64,000 bases of DNA. Origin: Saprospiraceae bacterium. Its GTDB lineage: Bacteria > Bacteroidota > Bacteroidia > Chitinophagales > Saprospiraceae. Below, in pieces: positions 16,838 to 25,379 of the stretch; the stretch's first letter is position 1, and every line of letters begins with the position of its first letter. The stretch is taken from NCBI GenBank assembly GCA_016716185.1, contig JADJWV010000002.1:372001-436000 (forward strand). The letters run 5' to 3'. The notes under the pieces are model-generated. The model was given only the letters and a program-made list of their open reading frames with translations, did no database searches and was not told the origin of the DNA. Both the position numbers and the translations under genes were made by a program.

Positions 16838-18025
16838 TTACATTCCAAAGGCATTGATCCCGGTGACATCCATGCCCGTGATCAGTAAATGAATATCGTG
16901 GGTCCCTTCATAAGTCAGTACAGTCTCCAGATTCATCATATGCCGCATAATCGGATATTCATTGGTGATGCCCATACCTCCCAATATTTGTCTGGCTTCT
17001 CTGGCAATGACCAGGGCTGTATGCACATTGTTTCGCTTGGCCATGGAAATTTGGGCCGGACTTGCTTTTCCCTGATTGGCCAGGGTGCCCAGTCTCCAAA
17101 CCAATAATTGTGCTTTTGTAATTTCAGTAATCATTTCAGCCAACTTCTTTTGGGTGAGCTGAAAGGCTCCAATGGGCTTCCCAAATTGAATTCTTTCTTT
17201 CGAATATCTCAAAGCCACGTCGTAACAATCCAATGCAGCTCCCAGAGATCCCCAGGCAATTCCATAACGGGCTTTCGACAAGCACGACAAGGGTCCTTTC
17301 AGACCTTTTACGTTTGGAAAAACATGGGATTTTGGTACCCGGACATCTTCAAAGATCAGTTCACCCGTGATGGATGCCCGCAATGACCATTTTCCGTGTA
17401 TTTCTGGCGCAGAATAGCCTTTCCACCCCTTTTCTACAATCATTCCCAGAATGTCGCCGTTTTCGTCTTTGGCCCAAACGACGGCAATGTCGGCCACCGG
17501 AGAGTTGGTAATCCACATCTTGGCGCCATTTAAAATATAGGAATCGCCATCGTCTTTGACATTGCTGATCATACCTCCTGGATTGGAACCAAAATCAGGT
17601 TCAGTTAAGCCAAAACACCCAATAAATTCTCCAGATCCCAGTTTAGGAAGGTATTTTCTTTTTTGTTCTTCCGACCCAAACCGATATATAGGGTACATGA
17701 CCAGCGAACCTTGAACAGAAGCCATTGACCTGATTCCGGAGTCACCTCTTTCCAATTCCTGCATAATCACTCCATAAGCAATTTCATCCATTCCTCCTCC
17801 GCCATACTCAACCGGCAAACTGGGGCCAAAGGCTCCAATCTCTGCGAGTCCCTTAAACAGGTGTTTAGGGCATTCGGCTTTTTCAGAATACTCTTCTATG
17901 ATGGGGCTTACTTCTGATTTTACCCAGGCTCTGACGGCATCCCGGGCCAGCAGATGCTCCTGCTGAAGCAGTTCATCTAATCCATAATAATCGTGTCCTT
18001 CATAACGGTCTATACCAGAACTCAT
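16838..18025 (-). CDS. gcdH: Acyl-CoA dehydrogenase, glutaryl-CoA dehydrogenase type
   Basis: A 395-residue FAD enzyme that oxidises and decarboxylates glutaryl-CoA to crotonyl-CoA in lysine and tryptophan breakdown. It has GCFGLTEPDFGSNPGGM (acyl-CoA dehydrogenase signature 1), AKMWITNSPVADIAVVWA, the ARYGIAWGSLGAALDCY segment typical of glutaryl-CoA dehydrogenase, RQILGGMGITNEYPIMRHMM, and VLTYEGTHDIHLL with catalytic Glu near 373. Length fits the family. It is a single gene, divergent from folB, with a promoter in the 70-base gap. A general short-chain acyl-CoA dehydrogenase is the alternative, but the SIRSMASVQGSLVMYPI-type substrate region (present as GIRSMASVQGSLVMYPI) favours GcdH. Confidence 0.85.
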   Translation of the reverse strand: MSSGIDRYEGHDYYGLDELLQQEHLLARDAVRAWVKSEVSPIIEEYSEKAECPKHLFKGLAEIGAFGPSLPVEYGGGGMDEIAYGVIMQELERGDSGIRSMASVQGSLVMYPIYRFGSEEQKRKYLPKLGSGEFIGCFGLTEPDFGSNPGGMISNVKDDGDSYILNGAKMWITNSPVADIAVVWAKDENGDILGMIVEKGWKGYSAPEIHGKWSLRASITGELIFEDVRVPKSHVFPNVKGLKGPLSCLSKARYGIAWGSLGAALDCYDVALRYSKERIQFGKPIGAFQLTQKKLAEMITEITKAQLLVWRLGTLANQGKASPAQISMAKRNNVHTALVIAREARQILGGMGITNEYPIMRHMMNLETVLTYEGTHDIHLLITGMDVTGINAFGM

Positions 18026-18045
18026 CTCTTTTTACCAATTTTGCG

Positions 18046-18053
18046 CAAAGTTA
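18046..18053 (-). promoter_or_regulatory. -7 element of the gcdH promoter
   Basis: TAACTTTG on the minus strand matches TAnnTTTG exactly and lies 20 bases before the gcdH ATG. Upstream T-rich sequence could serve as a weak -33 element. The leader would be about 13 bases. Confidence 0.5.
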
Positions 18054-18095
18054 ATAGCCGCTCCAAGCGAAGCCTAAAACGGCTTGTTAATAATC

Positions 18096-18485
18096 ATGGA
18101 AGATACGAATTTAATGAAAATCAGTCTGAGTAAACTTAGGTTTTTCGGACAATATGGCCTGTACGAGGTTGAAAAGAAATGGCTTGGCGAACTGGAATTG
18201 GATCTGGAAGTACTCATACCTGCCCCTCATTACATGCCCATGAAATTGGCAGATACGGTTGATTATCAATACATCTACGATCTGGCGGCTCAGGTATTTT
18301 CCAAAAAGGAAGAGCTTATTGAAAATCTGGCTTATGAATTACTTGCTTTGCTCAAAATCCAAATTCCTCAGGCCATTGCACTAAAAATTCAGGTTTACAA
18401 AAAGCCGATCCTGAAGGGGCCAAATGCTGCCGTTTCGGTTTGCTTTTCCTGGAATTCCAGGCAATCCGGAGATGGTTTCGAATAA
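18096..18485 (+). CDS. folB: Dihydroneopterin aldolase FolB
   Basis: A 129-residue enzyme of folate synthesis that cleaves dihydroneopterin to hydroxymethyl-dihydropterin and glycolaldehyde. Family marks are LRFFGQYGLYEVEKKWLGE near the N-terminus, DTVDYQYIYDLAAQV in the middle, LIENLAYELLALL with the substrate-binding glutamate, and VYKKPILKGPNAAVSVCF at the end. The ATG at 18096 is taken as the start; an in-frame TTG lies four codons upstream and another ATG six codons downstream. No other folate gene is adjacent. Confidence 0.88.
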   Translation: MEDTNLMKISLSKLRFFGQYGLYEVEKKWLGELELDLEVLIPAPHYMPMKLADTVDYQYIYDLAAQVFSKKEELIENLAYELLALLKIQIPQAIALKIQVYKKPILKGPNAAVSVCFSWNSRQSGDGFE

Positions 18486-18675
18486 TCAATTGCAGTTAGC
18501 GAGACTCGATAAGGAGAACTGCATTAAATATACGAAGGTTAAAGTTGCGATACTTTGATTCAATTTACTGTGAAAAACCCCTATTTTTATTTAAGTTTTT
18601 GTTATTGAAGCCTTTATTTGTAATCAAATCAAGGGGATTTCTTTCTTTTGTTGTGAAATAACTTAATTATTGCCT

Positions 18676-19692
18676 ATGAAAAATTTATGTACACTTTTAT
18701 TACTGATTTTTATCTCTGGCCTGAATGCACAGATTATTTATACTGAAAACGATGGTCCTAAAATTGGAACCAAAGTAAAGGAAGAATATCTCGAAGATAT
18801 CACTGGATACGACCTTCAGGATTTTATAAAAACAGGGGGAAACCAAGACTGGGAGATCAGCGGTTCCACTATTTCAGACGATCCTTATGAATACATTTCT
18901 GTGAACGACCTACCATTCAGAAGCATGTTTCCAGGTTGTAACATGGCCGAACAGATAGTGCCTAATACTGACAGCAGTTATTCCATGTACCAGACTACCA
19001 CCAATGGACTTTATTTGGTGGGTTCTTATGCTCCGGGTACAGCCATTGTTTTTAGTCAGCCTTTATTGCTGGTAAAGTATCCATTGATGTTTGGCGATAC
19101 GTATCAAAATGACGTAACGGCCACCTTTGATGCCGGCGGATTTCCCGCACAGCTGGAAATGAAAACCAATACTGTTGTGGATGCATGGGGGACTATGAAA
19201 ACTAAAAAAGGTAGCTTCCCCTGTATCAGAGTTAAAAATGTGCAGTTGCTGGAATTTTTTGTGGCTGGTTTTCCCTTTGGGAGCCAGACCTTCACCAGTC
19301 ATTCATGGGTCGCTAAAACTTATGCTCAACCGGTGGCCAGCTTGTCTTTTATCGAAATTGAAGACAATAATGGAATTTCCAGCGATACTTCCATATCCAT
19401 CTTGGATGAACAGGAAATTGTAGCAAACGAAGATGTTTTAAAAGAAACACTGTCTTTGAAAATCAGCCCCAATCCGGTCACAGATATCCTGTATGTAGCT
19501 GTACCCGAAACAAAATACAATGAAGCGGTATACTCCATTATTGACGCTCAGGGAAAAGCCTTAATCCAGGGAAAAGCAAAACAAGGTGAAGAAATTGTAA
19601 TTAATGTACAGCAGCTGATACCCGGGAATTACCTGGTTCAACTTGTTTTAGATCAAAAGACATCTTTATTCGATATTCTGACTAAACCCTAA
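18676..19692 (+). CDS. Secreted protein with C-terminal T9SS type A sorting domain
   Basis: A 338-residue exported protein of unknown function. Residues 1-19 (MKNLCTLLLLIFISGLNAQ) are a signal peptide. The mature part to about 250 is beta-rich, without a recognised catalytic motif. The last 80 residues form a type A sorting domain: LSLKISPNPVTDILYV, the GKALIQGKA turn, and INVQQLIPGNYLVQLV, which direct type IX secretion and surface attachment. The ATG at 18676 is preferred over a TTG two codons earlier. A strong terminator follows 20 bases after the stop, so the gene forms its own unit. Confidence 0.85.
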   Translation: MKNLCTLLLLIFISGLNAQIIYTENDGPKIGTKVKEEYLEDITGYDLQDFIKTGGNQDWEISGSTISDDPYEYISVNDLPFRSMFPGCNMAEQIVPNTDSSYSMYQTTTNGLYLVGSYAPGTAIVFSQPLLLVKYPLMFGDTYQNDVTATFDAGGFPAQLEMKTNTVVDAWGTMKTKKGSFPCIRVKNVQLLEFFVAGFPFGSQTFTSHSWVAKTYAQPVASLSFIEIEDNNGISSDTSISILDEQEIVANEDVLKETLSLKISPNPVTDILYVAVPETKYNEAVYSIIDAQGKALIQGKAKQGEEIVINVQQLIPGNYLVQLVLDQKTSLFDILTKP

Positions 19693-19712
19693 ACAAATTT
19701 TTACTTCTATTG

Positions 19713-19750
19713 CAAGACCATAAAGTTGAACTGCTTTATGGTCTTGTTTT
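19713..19750 (+). terminator. Rho-independent terminator after the T9SS protein gene
   Basis: A perfect 13-bp stem (CAAGACCATAAAG with CTTTATGGTCTTG) has an eight-base loop and is followed by TTTT. It lies 20 bases after the stop codon and 26 bases before the next start. Confidence 0.88.
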
Positions 19751-19775
19751 GTAAAAGGATTTAATTTCAATTTTC

Positions 19776-20921
19776 ATGAAATTTAATACAAAAGTCATTC
19801 ATGCTGGCGTCCATCCGGATCCTTCAACCGGTGCCATCATGACCCCAATTTTTCAAACATCCACCTATGTGCAGGAAGGTCCGGGAAAACACAAAGGATT
19901 TGAGTATGCCCGTACACAAAATCCAACCAGACAGGTACTGGAAGAAAACCTCGCCTCACTTGAAAACGGATACGGCGGTATCTGTTTTGGCAGTGGTTTG
20001 GCTGCTATGGATGCAGTCATCAAATTATTGAAAAGTGGCGACGAGGTCATCGCAACAAATGACCTTTACGGCGGATCATACAGGCAATTGGTAAGAATTT
20101 TCGAACCGATGGGAATTCACAGTAAATATATTTCCATGCAAGATCCATCGAATCTCGAGCAAGCCATTACCGCCCAAACGAAATTGATCTGGATAGAAAC
20201 TCCTACAAACCCGCTACTGGGAATTGTCGACATAACAGCGATTTGTAAAATTGCTCATGAAAAGGGATTGTTGGTATGTGTCGATAACACATTTGCATCT
20301 CCCTATTTACAAACTCCTCTGGATCTCGGAGCTGATCTGGTCTTGCATTCCGCCACCAAATATTTAGGAGGTCATTCGGATGTTGTGCATGGGGCAGTCA
20401 TCGCGAAAAGTAAGGAGCTTTACGAGAAATTAAAATTTATTCAAAACGCATCCGGGGCCGTACCAGGCCCAATGGATTGTTTTTTAGTACTGCGCGGAAT
20501 TAAAACGCTTCATGTACGGGTCGAACGGGCCTGTCAGAATGCTGCTAAAATAGCAGAGTTTCTAATCGGTCATCCAAAAGTATCTCGGGTCCTTTATCCC
20601 GGTTTTTCCTCTCATCCCAACCACCTGATCGCAAAAAATCAAATGAGGGGTTTTGGAGCCATGGTTTCATTTGACCTCACGAGTCAGGTTTTGGAAGATG
20701 CAATCAAGCTTATGGCTTCAACCAAAATTTTTGCCTGTGCAGAATCCCTTGGCGGCGTAGAATCTCTGATAGGGCATCCGGCAAGCATGACCCATGCCTC
20801 CATTCCGAGAGAGGACCGCATAGCCAACGGACTTACGGATACACTGGTCCGCCTGAGTGTAGGAATCGAAGACGCGGATGACCTCATTGAAGATTTGCGT
20901 CAGGCACTGGCAGTTATCTAA
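19776..20921 (+). CDS. Cys/Met metabolism PLP-dependent enzyme (cystathionine gamma-synthase or -lyase type)
   Basis: A 381-residue fold-type I PLP enzyme of trans-sulfuration. TQNPTRQVLEENLASLENG at 47-65 holds the Tyr/Arg phosphate-binding region (YARTQNPTR), with FGSGLAAMDA at 71-80, VDNTFASPYLQTPLDLGAD at 169-187 with the PLP aspartate, and HSATKYLGGHSD at 191-202 with the PLP lysine at Lys195. SLGGVESLIGHPASMTHASI lies near the C-terminus. Synthase (metB), lyase (mccB/metC) and methionine gamma-lyase share these motifs, so the exact reaction is left open. The gene stands alone between the T9SS gene and the sdh operon. Confidence 0.85.
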   Translation: MKFNTKVIHAGVHPDPSTGAIMTPIFQTSTYVQEGPGKHKGFEYARTQNPTRQVLEENLASLENGYGGICFGSGLAAMDAVIKLLKSGDEVIATNDLYGGSYRQLVRIFEPMGIHSKYISMQDPSNLEQAITAQTKLIWIETPTNPLLGIVDITAICKIAHEKGLLVCVDNTFASPYLQTPLDLGADLVLHSATKYLGGHSDVVHGAVIAKSKELYEKLKFIQNASGAVPGPMDCFLVLRGIKTLHVRVERACQNAAKIAEFLIGHPKVSRVLYPGFSSHPNHLIAKNQMRGFGAMVSFDLTSQVLEDAIKLMASTKIFACAESLGGVESLIGHPASMTHASIPREDRIANGLTDTLVRLSVGIEDADDLIEDLRQALAVI

Positions 20922-21041
20922 AGAATTAATTTTCAGGACTTTTTGTATTGATATTGAGGTGAGAATTTAAATTCATCTTTATGATTCATATCAATCCTTT
21001 TAATTTTTAGGGAATCTCTTAGCTTTTATAACATCCTGTTA

Positions 21042-21049
21042 TAGCTTTG
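21042..21049 (+). promoter_or_regulatory. -7 element of the sdhCAB operon
   Basis: TAGCTTTG matches TAnnTTTG and lies 24 bases before the sdhC ATG. A clear -33 TTTG is not visible. Confidence 0.5.
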
Positions 21050-21073
21050 CCGCAGTTTCAACGAAGCTATATT

Positions 21074-21763
21074 ATGAATTGGTTAATCGATTTTCTTTTT
21101 CGCTCCTCCATCGGACGAAAAACGGTCATGAGTTTATCTGGCATCTTTCTCATCTTGTTTTTAGTGGTCCATCTTGCGGGTAATTTGCAATTACTGGCAA
21201 ATGATGGAGGTAAGCAGTTTAATGTGTACGCGCACTTTATGACGCAAAACCCAATCATCAAATCCATTTCGTATATCCTGTACTTCACGATATTGTTGCA
21301 TACCGTTCAAGGCATAGCACTGGCTATTCAGAACAGGAAAGCGAAAGGAGGAGCTTATAAAGTATCTTCGGATGCAACGGTATCGGCATTTTCTAAATAC
21401 ATGGTTCACCTGGGAATCATTATTTTCATTTTCCTATTGATCCATCTTTATCAATTTTGGCTTCAAGTGAAAACCGGAAATGTTCAGATGGTGAATTATC
21501 CAAATTCCGAAAAACAGTATCAGGATCTTTACATACTCGTGATTGAAGCGTTTAAAAGTTTGTCGTATGTGATTTTTTATGTGGTGTGTATGATTGTTGT
21601 TGGAATGCACCTGTGGCACGGATTTCAATCGGCTTTTCAAACACTGGGACTGAATCACAGAAAATACAATGGATTGATCCGGGGGGCTGGCATGGCCTAT
21701 GCAGTGCTCGTTTCATTAGGTTTTGCGATCATTCCAGTGCTCATCTATTTACGTCAAGTTTGA
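21074..21763 (+). CDS. sdhC: Succinate dehydrogenase/fumarate reductase cytochrome b subunit
   Basis: A 229-residue membrane anchor of type B complex II, with five membrane segments as in the single-subunit di-heme anchors. FRSSIGRKTVMSLSGIFLIL opens the protein, and the heme-ligand histidines are likely in LVVHLAGNLQLL, YFTILLHTVQGIALAI, MVHLGIIIFIFLLIHLYQF and GMHLWHGFQSAF. It carries electrons between SdhB and menaquinone. The ATG at 21074 is taken because it begins directly before the conserved amphipathic helix. sdhA follows after ten bases. Confidence 0.9.
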   Translation: MNWLIDFLFRSSIGRKTVMSLSGIFLILFLVVHLAGNLQLLANDGGKQFNVYAHFMTQNPIIKSISYILYFTILLHTVQGIALAIQNRKAKGGAYKVSSDATVSAFSKYMVHLGIIIFIFLLIHLYQFWLQVKTGNVQMVNYPNSEKQYQDLYILVIEAFKSLSYVIFYVVCMIVVGMHLWHGFQSAFQTLGLNHRKYNGLIRGAGMAYAVLVSLGFAIIPVLIYLRQV

Positions 21764-21773
21764 TTTAATAATT

Positions 21774-23774
21774 ATGAAATTTGATTCGAAAATTCCTGCC
21801 GGACCCTTAGAAGAAAAGTGGAAACAATACAAATCCAAAGTTCCACTCGTGTCTCCGGCCAATAAAAGAAAGTTAGACATCATTGTTGTTGGATCTGGTC
21901 TTGCCGGGGCTTCTGCAGCGGCAAGTCTGGGAGAATTGGGATACAATGTTTCGTGTTTTACTTTTCACGACAGTCCTCGGCGCGCCCATAGTATTGCTGC
22001 ACAAGGAGGAATCAACGCGGCAAAAAATTACATGAATGACGGCGATAGCGTCTATCGTTTGTTTTACGATACCATCAAAGGCGGGGATTACCGAGCACGC
22101 GAAGCCAATGTTTACCGATTGGCTGAGGTCAGTGCAGCAATTATTGATCAGGCCGTCGCTCAGGGAGTTCCTTTTGCCCGGGAGTATGGCGGATTGCTCG
22201 AAAACAGATCGTTTGGGGGAGTTCAGGTCAGCAGAACCTTTTATGCCCGGGGACAAACCGGACAACAATTATTGATTGGAGCTTACCAGGCACTGAGCAG
22301 ACAAATATCCCTGGGTTCTGTTAAAATGTACAACCGTCACGAAATGCTTGAACTGGTCATGGTTGATGGAAAAGCCAGAGGAATTATTGCCCGAAATCTT
22401 CTCGATGGTAAAGTGGAGAGGTTCGGGGCACATTGCGTGGTCCTGGCTACCGGTGGCTATGGGAATGTATTTTATCTTTCAACGAATGCCATGGGTTGCA
22501 ATACAACAGCCATCTGGAAAGCCGTTCAAAACGGGGCACTCCTGGGCAACCCCTGTTATACGCAGATCCATCCAACCTGCATTCCCGTTTCAGGCGACTA
22601 CCAGTCAAAACTTACTTTAATGTCTGAATCTTTGCGGAATGATGGTCGCGTTTGGGTTCCTGCGAAAAAAGAAGATGCAGAAGCCATAAGACGTGGTCAG
22701 AAAACGGCAAACGACATTGAAGAAAAAGATCGCGATTATTTTCTGGAACGCAGGTATCCTGCATTCGGTAATCTGGTGCCGCGCGACGTGGCTTCCCGTG
22801 CAGCTAAAGTGGAATGCGACAAAGGGCTGGGTGTGAGTCCGACGGGCCTTGCGGTATATCTGGATTTCAGTGCAGCGATCAAACGTTATGGCAAATCGAA
22901 GGCAAATGTTCTGGGTTTGCACGATCCCGACGAACCAACAATCATCAAATTAGGTCAGGCTGTGGTTTCCGAAAAATACGGCAACCTGTTTGAGATGTAC
23001 GAAAAAATAACCGGTGAAGATCCCTATAAAACTCCCATGAAAATTTATCCGGCTGTCCACTATACCATGGGTGGATTGTGGGTCGATTATAATCTGGAGA
23101 CCAATATTCCCGGATTATTTGCTTTGGGCGAAGCCAACTTTTCAGATCACGGAGCAAATCGCCTGGGGGCTTCCGCTTTGATGCAGGGTCTTGCTGATGG
23201 TTATTTTGTATTGCCTTATACCATCGGACAATTTTTATCGGGAGAGATCAGAACACCAAAAATTGATACCCAGTCATCAGCATTTGAAGAGGCTGAAAAA
23301 AAAGTAAACGATAGCATCGCACGTTTCTTCACAATCAAAGGAAAGCAATCCGTTGAATCATTTCACCGGAGATTGGGAAAACTCATGTGGGATTATTGCG
23401 GTATGGCGAGGAATGCAGAAGGATTGAAATTTGCAAGAAATGCCATTCGCGAACTCCGCGAAGAATTTTGGCGCGATGTCTATGTTCCGGGCCAGGCCAA
23501 CGAATTCAATCCTGAATTGGAAAAAGCGGGCCGCGTCGCCGATTTCCTGGAACTGGGAGAATTGATGGTCATCGATGCATTGAATCGAAATGAATCCTGC
23601 GGCGGCCATTTCCGGGAAGAATACCAAACAGAAGAAGGTGAAACCTTACGCGATGATGAAAATTTTAATTATGTCTCCGCATGGTCCTGGACCGACCTCT
23701 CCAAAGATCCCGAGTTATTTAAAGAAATACTCGAGTACGAGAATGTGAAGATTGCGAGCAGGAGTTATAAATAG
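21774..23774 (+). CDS. sdhA: Succinate dehydrogenase/fumarate reductase flavoprotein subunit
   Basis: A 666-residue FAD subunit that oxidises succinate to fumarate. IIVVGSGLAGASAAASLGEL at 36-55 is the dinucleotide-binding site. AHSIAAQGGINAAKNY at 71-86 contains His72, the likely covalent FAD ligand. The substrate-site sequence IHPTCIP, the PRDVASRA arginine region, HYTMGGLWVDYN and LFALGEANFSDHGANRLGAS are all present. The long form matches the epsilon/Bacteroidota fumarate-reductase-like type. The last base of its TAG is also the first base of a 12-copy GTTGGCA array. Confidence 0.95.
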   Translation: MKFDSKIPAGPLEEKWKQYKSKVPLVSPANKRKLDIIVVGSGLAGASAAASLGELGYNVSCFTFHDSPRRAHSIAAQGGINAAKNYMNDGDSVYRLFYDTIKGGDYRAREANVYRLAEVSAAIIDQAVAQGVPFAREYGGLLENRSFGGVQVSRTFYARGQTGQQLLIGAYQALSRQISLGSVKMYNRHEMLELVMVDGKARGIIARNLLDGKVERFGAHCVVLATGGYGNVFYLSTNAMGCNTTAIWKAVQNGALLGNPCYTQIHPTCIPVSGDYQSKLTLMSESLRNDGRVWVPAKKEDAEAIRRGQKTANDIEEKDRDYFLERRYPAFGNLVPRDVASRAAKVECDKGLGVSPTGLAVYLDFSAAIKRYGKSKANVLGLHDPDEPTIIKLGQAVVSEKYGNLFEMYEKITGEDPYKTPMKIYPAVHYTMGGLWVDYNLETNIPGLFALGEANFSDHGANRLGASALMQGLADGYFVLPYTIGQFLSGEIRTPKIDTQSSAFEEAEKKVNDSIARFFTIKGKQSVESFHRRLGKLMWDYCGMARNAEGLKFARNAIRELREEFWRDVYVPGQANEFNPELEKAGRVADFLELGELMVIDALNRNESCGGHFREEYQTEEGETLRDDENFNYVSAWSWTDLSKDPELFKEILEYENVKIASRSYK

Positions 23775-23860
23775 TTGGCAGTTGGCAGTTGGCAGTTGGC
23801 AGTTGGCAGTTGGCAGTTGGCAGTTGGCAGTTGGCAGTTGGCAGTTGGCAGTTGGCAGTT
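23774..23860 (+). repeat. (GTTGGCA)12 tandem array after sdhA
   Basis: Twelve perfect copies of the heptamer GTTGGCA plus a partial GTT. The array begins on the last base of the sdhA stop codon and ends 38 bases before the four-helix-bundle gene. Its perfect homogeneity suggests recent expansion. Confidence 0.95.
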
Positions 23861-23898
23861 GATTTTGGGAGAATATAAAGATATGGTTTTCATAAAAT

Positions 23899-24273
23899 AT
23901 GGGCGATTATAAAAGTTTAATTGTTTATCAAAAGGCTTTTGATTTGGCTATGCAAATTTTTGAACTAACGAAAAAATTTCCTACTGAAGAGAAATATAGT
24001 TTAACGGATCAGATGAGAAGGTCATCCCGGTCTGTAAGCACAAATATTGCGGAAGCTTATCGAAAAAGAAAGTATCCGGCGCATTTCGTTTCTAAATTAT
24101 CTAATGCAGATATGGAAAATTCGGAGACTTCTGTTTGGTTGGAATTTTCTAAAAAATGTATTTATATTTCAGAGAGTGAATTCCTCAATTTAAAAACTAC
24201 AAATGATGAAATTGGCAAATTGTTACAATATATGATAAACAACCCGGGTAAATTTGGAACAAACAATACTTAA
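23899..24273 (+). CDS. Four-helix-bundle protein, S23 / 23S rRNA intervening-sequence type
   Basis: A 124-residue helical protein of the family first found encoded in 23S rRNA intervening sequences and related to the Avd accessory protein of diversity-generating retroelements. Recognisable parts are SLIVYQKAFDLAMQIFELTK at 6-25, the hallmark LTDQMRRSSRSVSTNIAEAY at 36-55, and AHFVSKLSNADMENSETSVW at 61-80, with a third and fourth helix to the end. The biochemical role is unknown; relatives bind nucleic acid through basic surfaces. It lies inside the sdh operon, between sdhA and sdhB, bracketed by heptamer arrays in opposite orientation, which suggests an inserted cassette. Its A/T-rich codon use differs from the flanking sdh genes by eye. 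Confidence 0.87.
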   Translation: MGDYKSLIVYQKAFDLAMQIFELTKKFPTEEKYSLTDQMRRSSRSVSTNIAEAYRKRKYPAHFVSKLSNADMENSETSVWLEFSKKCIYISESEFLNLKTTNDEIGKLLQYMINNPGKFGTNNT

Positions 24274-24341
24274 ATGGATTGAGTTCTAATTTTTCTGATA
24301 AATTGTTATTTGAGTCTATCCAAAAAAATAATGTAATTTTT

Positions 24342-24374
24342 ACTGCCAACTGAAAACTGTGAACTGAAAACTAT
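24342..24374 (-). repeat. Inverted heptamer array before sdhB
   Basis: Words TGCCAAC, TGAAAAC, TGTGAAC and TGAAAAC run on the plus strand, which read GTTTTCA, GTTCACA, GTTTTCA, GTTGGCA on the minus strand. The segment ACTGCCAACTG is the exact complement of CAGTTGGCAGT in the upstream (GTTGGCA)12 array, so the transcript could pair across the four-helix-bundle gene. Confidence 0.8.
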
Positions 24375-24381
24375 CAAAAAG

Positions 24382-25125
24382 ATGAAGTTAAATTTAAAAA
24401 TCTGGCGTCAACCTGAACCGAATGCAAAAGGAGGATTTGAAAATTATCAGGTGGAAGCCAATGAGCACATGTCCTTTTTGGAGATGCTCGACGTGTTGAA
24501 TGAGCAATTGATTGCTGAACGCAAGGAACCCGTTGCATTTGATCACGATTGCAGAGAAGGTATCTGTGGAGCCTGCAGCATGGTAATCAATGGAAGACCA
24601 CATGGGCCTAATTCGGGAACCACAACATGTCAGTTGCATATAAGATTTTTTAAAGAGGGAGATCAGATAGTGATCGAACCTTTCCGCGCAAGAGCATTTC
24701 CTGTAGTCAAGGATTTGGTGGTCGACAGGTCCGCATTTGACCGGATCATTCAGGCAGGAGGTTATATATCGGTAAATACCGGACAAGCCATCGATGGCAA
24801 TGCTATACCGGTGCAGAGAGAGATGGCTTCCAAGTCTTTTGACGCGGCAGCCTGTATTGGTTGCGGTGCCTGTGTTGCAGCCTGTCCCAACGGATCAGCC
24901 ATGTTATTTGTAGGTGCGAAAGTTTCCCATCTGGGGCTTCTGCCGCAGGGAAAAATCGAACATAACCGTCGGGTACAAAACATGGTTAAACAAATGGACG
25001 AAGAAGGATTTGGAAACTGCAGCAATGTGGGAGCCTGTGAAGCTGAATGTCCTAAGGAGATCAGTCTTGAGAATATTGCCCGTTTAAACCGAAGTCTGCT
25101 TGGATCGGTATTGAGTTCAGATTAG
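24382..25125 (+). CDS. sdhB: Succinate dehydrogenase/fumarate reductase iron-sulfur subunit
   Basis: A 247-residue subunit carrying three Fe-S clusters between SdhA and the membrane anchor. The 2Fe-2S ligands are in HDCREGICGACSM (Cys57, Cys62, Cys65) and TTCQ (Cys83). The 4Fe-4S and 3Fe-4S centres use ACIGCGACVAACPNG (Cys158, 161, 164, 168) and NCSNVGACEAECPKEI (Cys213, 219, 223). All ligands are intact, so the insertion between sdhA and sdhB has not damaged the gene. It is 600 bases from the sdhA stop instead of the usual few bases. The last sdh gene. Confidence 0.94.
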   Translation: MKLNLKIWRQPEPNAKGGFENYQVEANEHMSFLEMLDVLNEQLIAERKEPVAFDHDCREGICGACSMVINGRPHGPNSGTTTCQLHIRFFKEGDQIVIEPFRARAFPVVKDLVVDRSAFDRIIQAGGYISVNTGQAIDGNAIPVQREMASKSFDAAACIGCGACVAACPNGSAMLFVGAKVSHLGLLPQGKIEHNRRVQNMVKQMDEEGFGNCSNVGACEAECPKEISLENIARLNRSLLGSVLSSD

Positions 25126-25197
25126 AATTAATACCGTGGTTCCCAAAGATATACACATGAGATGACCTTAAAAAATACGGCTGGATTGAATTTTAGC

Positions 25198-25228
25198 TTT
25201 AGGGATTCGGCCGAAGAATATATATTTG
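25198..25228 (+). promoter_or_regulatory. Promoter of tRNA-Asn
   Basis: TATATTTG at 25221-25228 matches the -7 consensus TAnnTTTG. TTTA around 25198 lies about 20 bases upstream as a weak -33 element. The mature tRNA begins 18 bases after the -7 element. Confidence 0.5.
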
Positions 25229-25245
25229 CAGTCCGTTTTGAAAAC

Positions 25246-25319
25246 GCCTCCTTAGCTCAGTCGGTTAGAGCGTCGGACTGTTAATCCGCAGGTCCTTGGT
25301 TCGAGCCCAAGAGGGGGCG
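25246..25319 (+). tRNA. tRNA-Asn (anticodon GTT)
   Basis: A complete 74-base cloverleaf. The acceptor stem pairs GCCTCCT with AGGGGGC (one T-G pair), discriminator G. The D-arm is TAGCTCAGTCGGTTAGAGC, the anticodon loop CTGTTAA gives anticodon GTT, and the T-arm is CTTGG TTCGAGC CCAAG. CCA is not encoded. A terminator follows four bases later. Confidence 0.95.
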
Positions 25320-25322
25320 CAA

Positions 25323-25358
25323 AAAGCCCGGAAGCGATTGTTTTCGGGCTTTATTTTT
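25323..25358 (+). terminator. Rho-independent terminator after tRNA-Asn
   Basis: An eight-bp stem AAAGCCCG / CGGGCTTT is followed by ATTTTT. It separates the tRNA from the kinase gene, whose ATG lies 22 bases downstream. Confidence 0.82.
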
Positions 25359-25379
25359 ACACCAAAGAATTTTATTCTA

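Noticed and set aside
19693..19775. Riboswitch upstream of the Cys/Met enzyme
   Set aside because: The only structure is the terminator of the preceding gene; no SAM-riboswitch core could be recognised in the 26 bases left.
23899..24273. Diversity-generating retroelement (Avd-like protein)
   Set aside because: No reverse transcriptase and no template/variable repeat pair was seen near the gene; the S23/intervening-sequence relationship fits better.
25296..25379. Longer N-terminus of the PfkB kinase
   Set aside because: The extension would be read from the tRNA and its terminator; the ATG at 25380 begins at the conserved domain.
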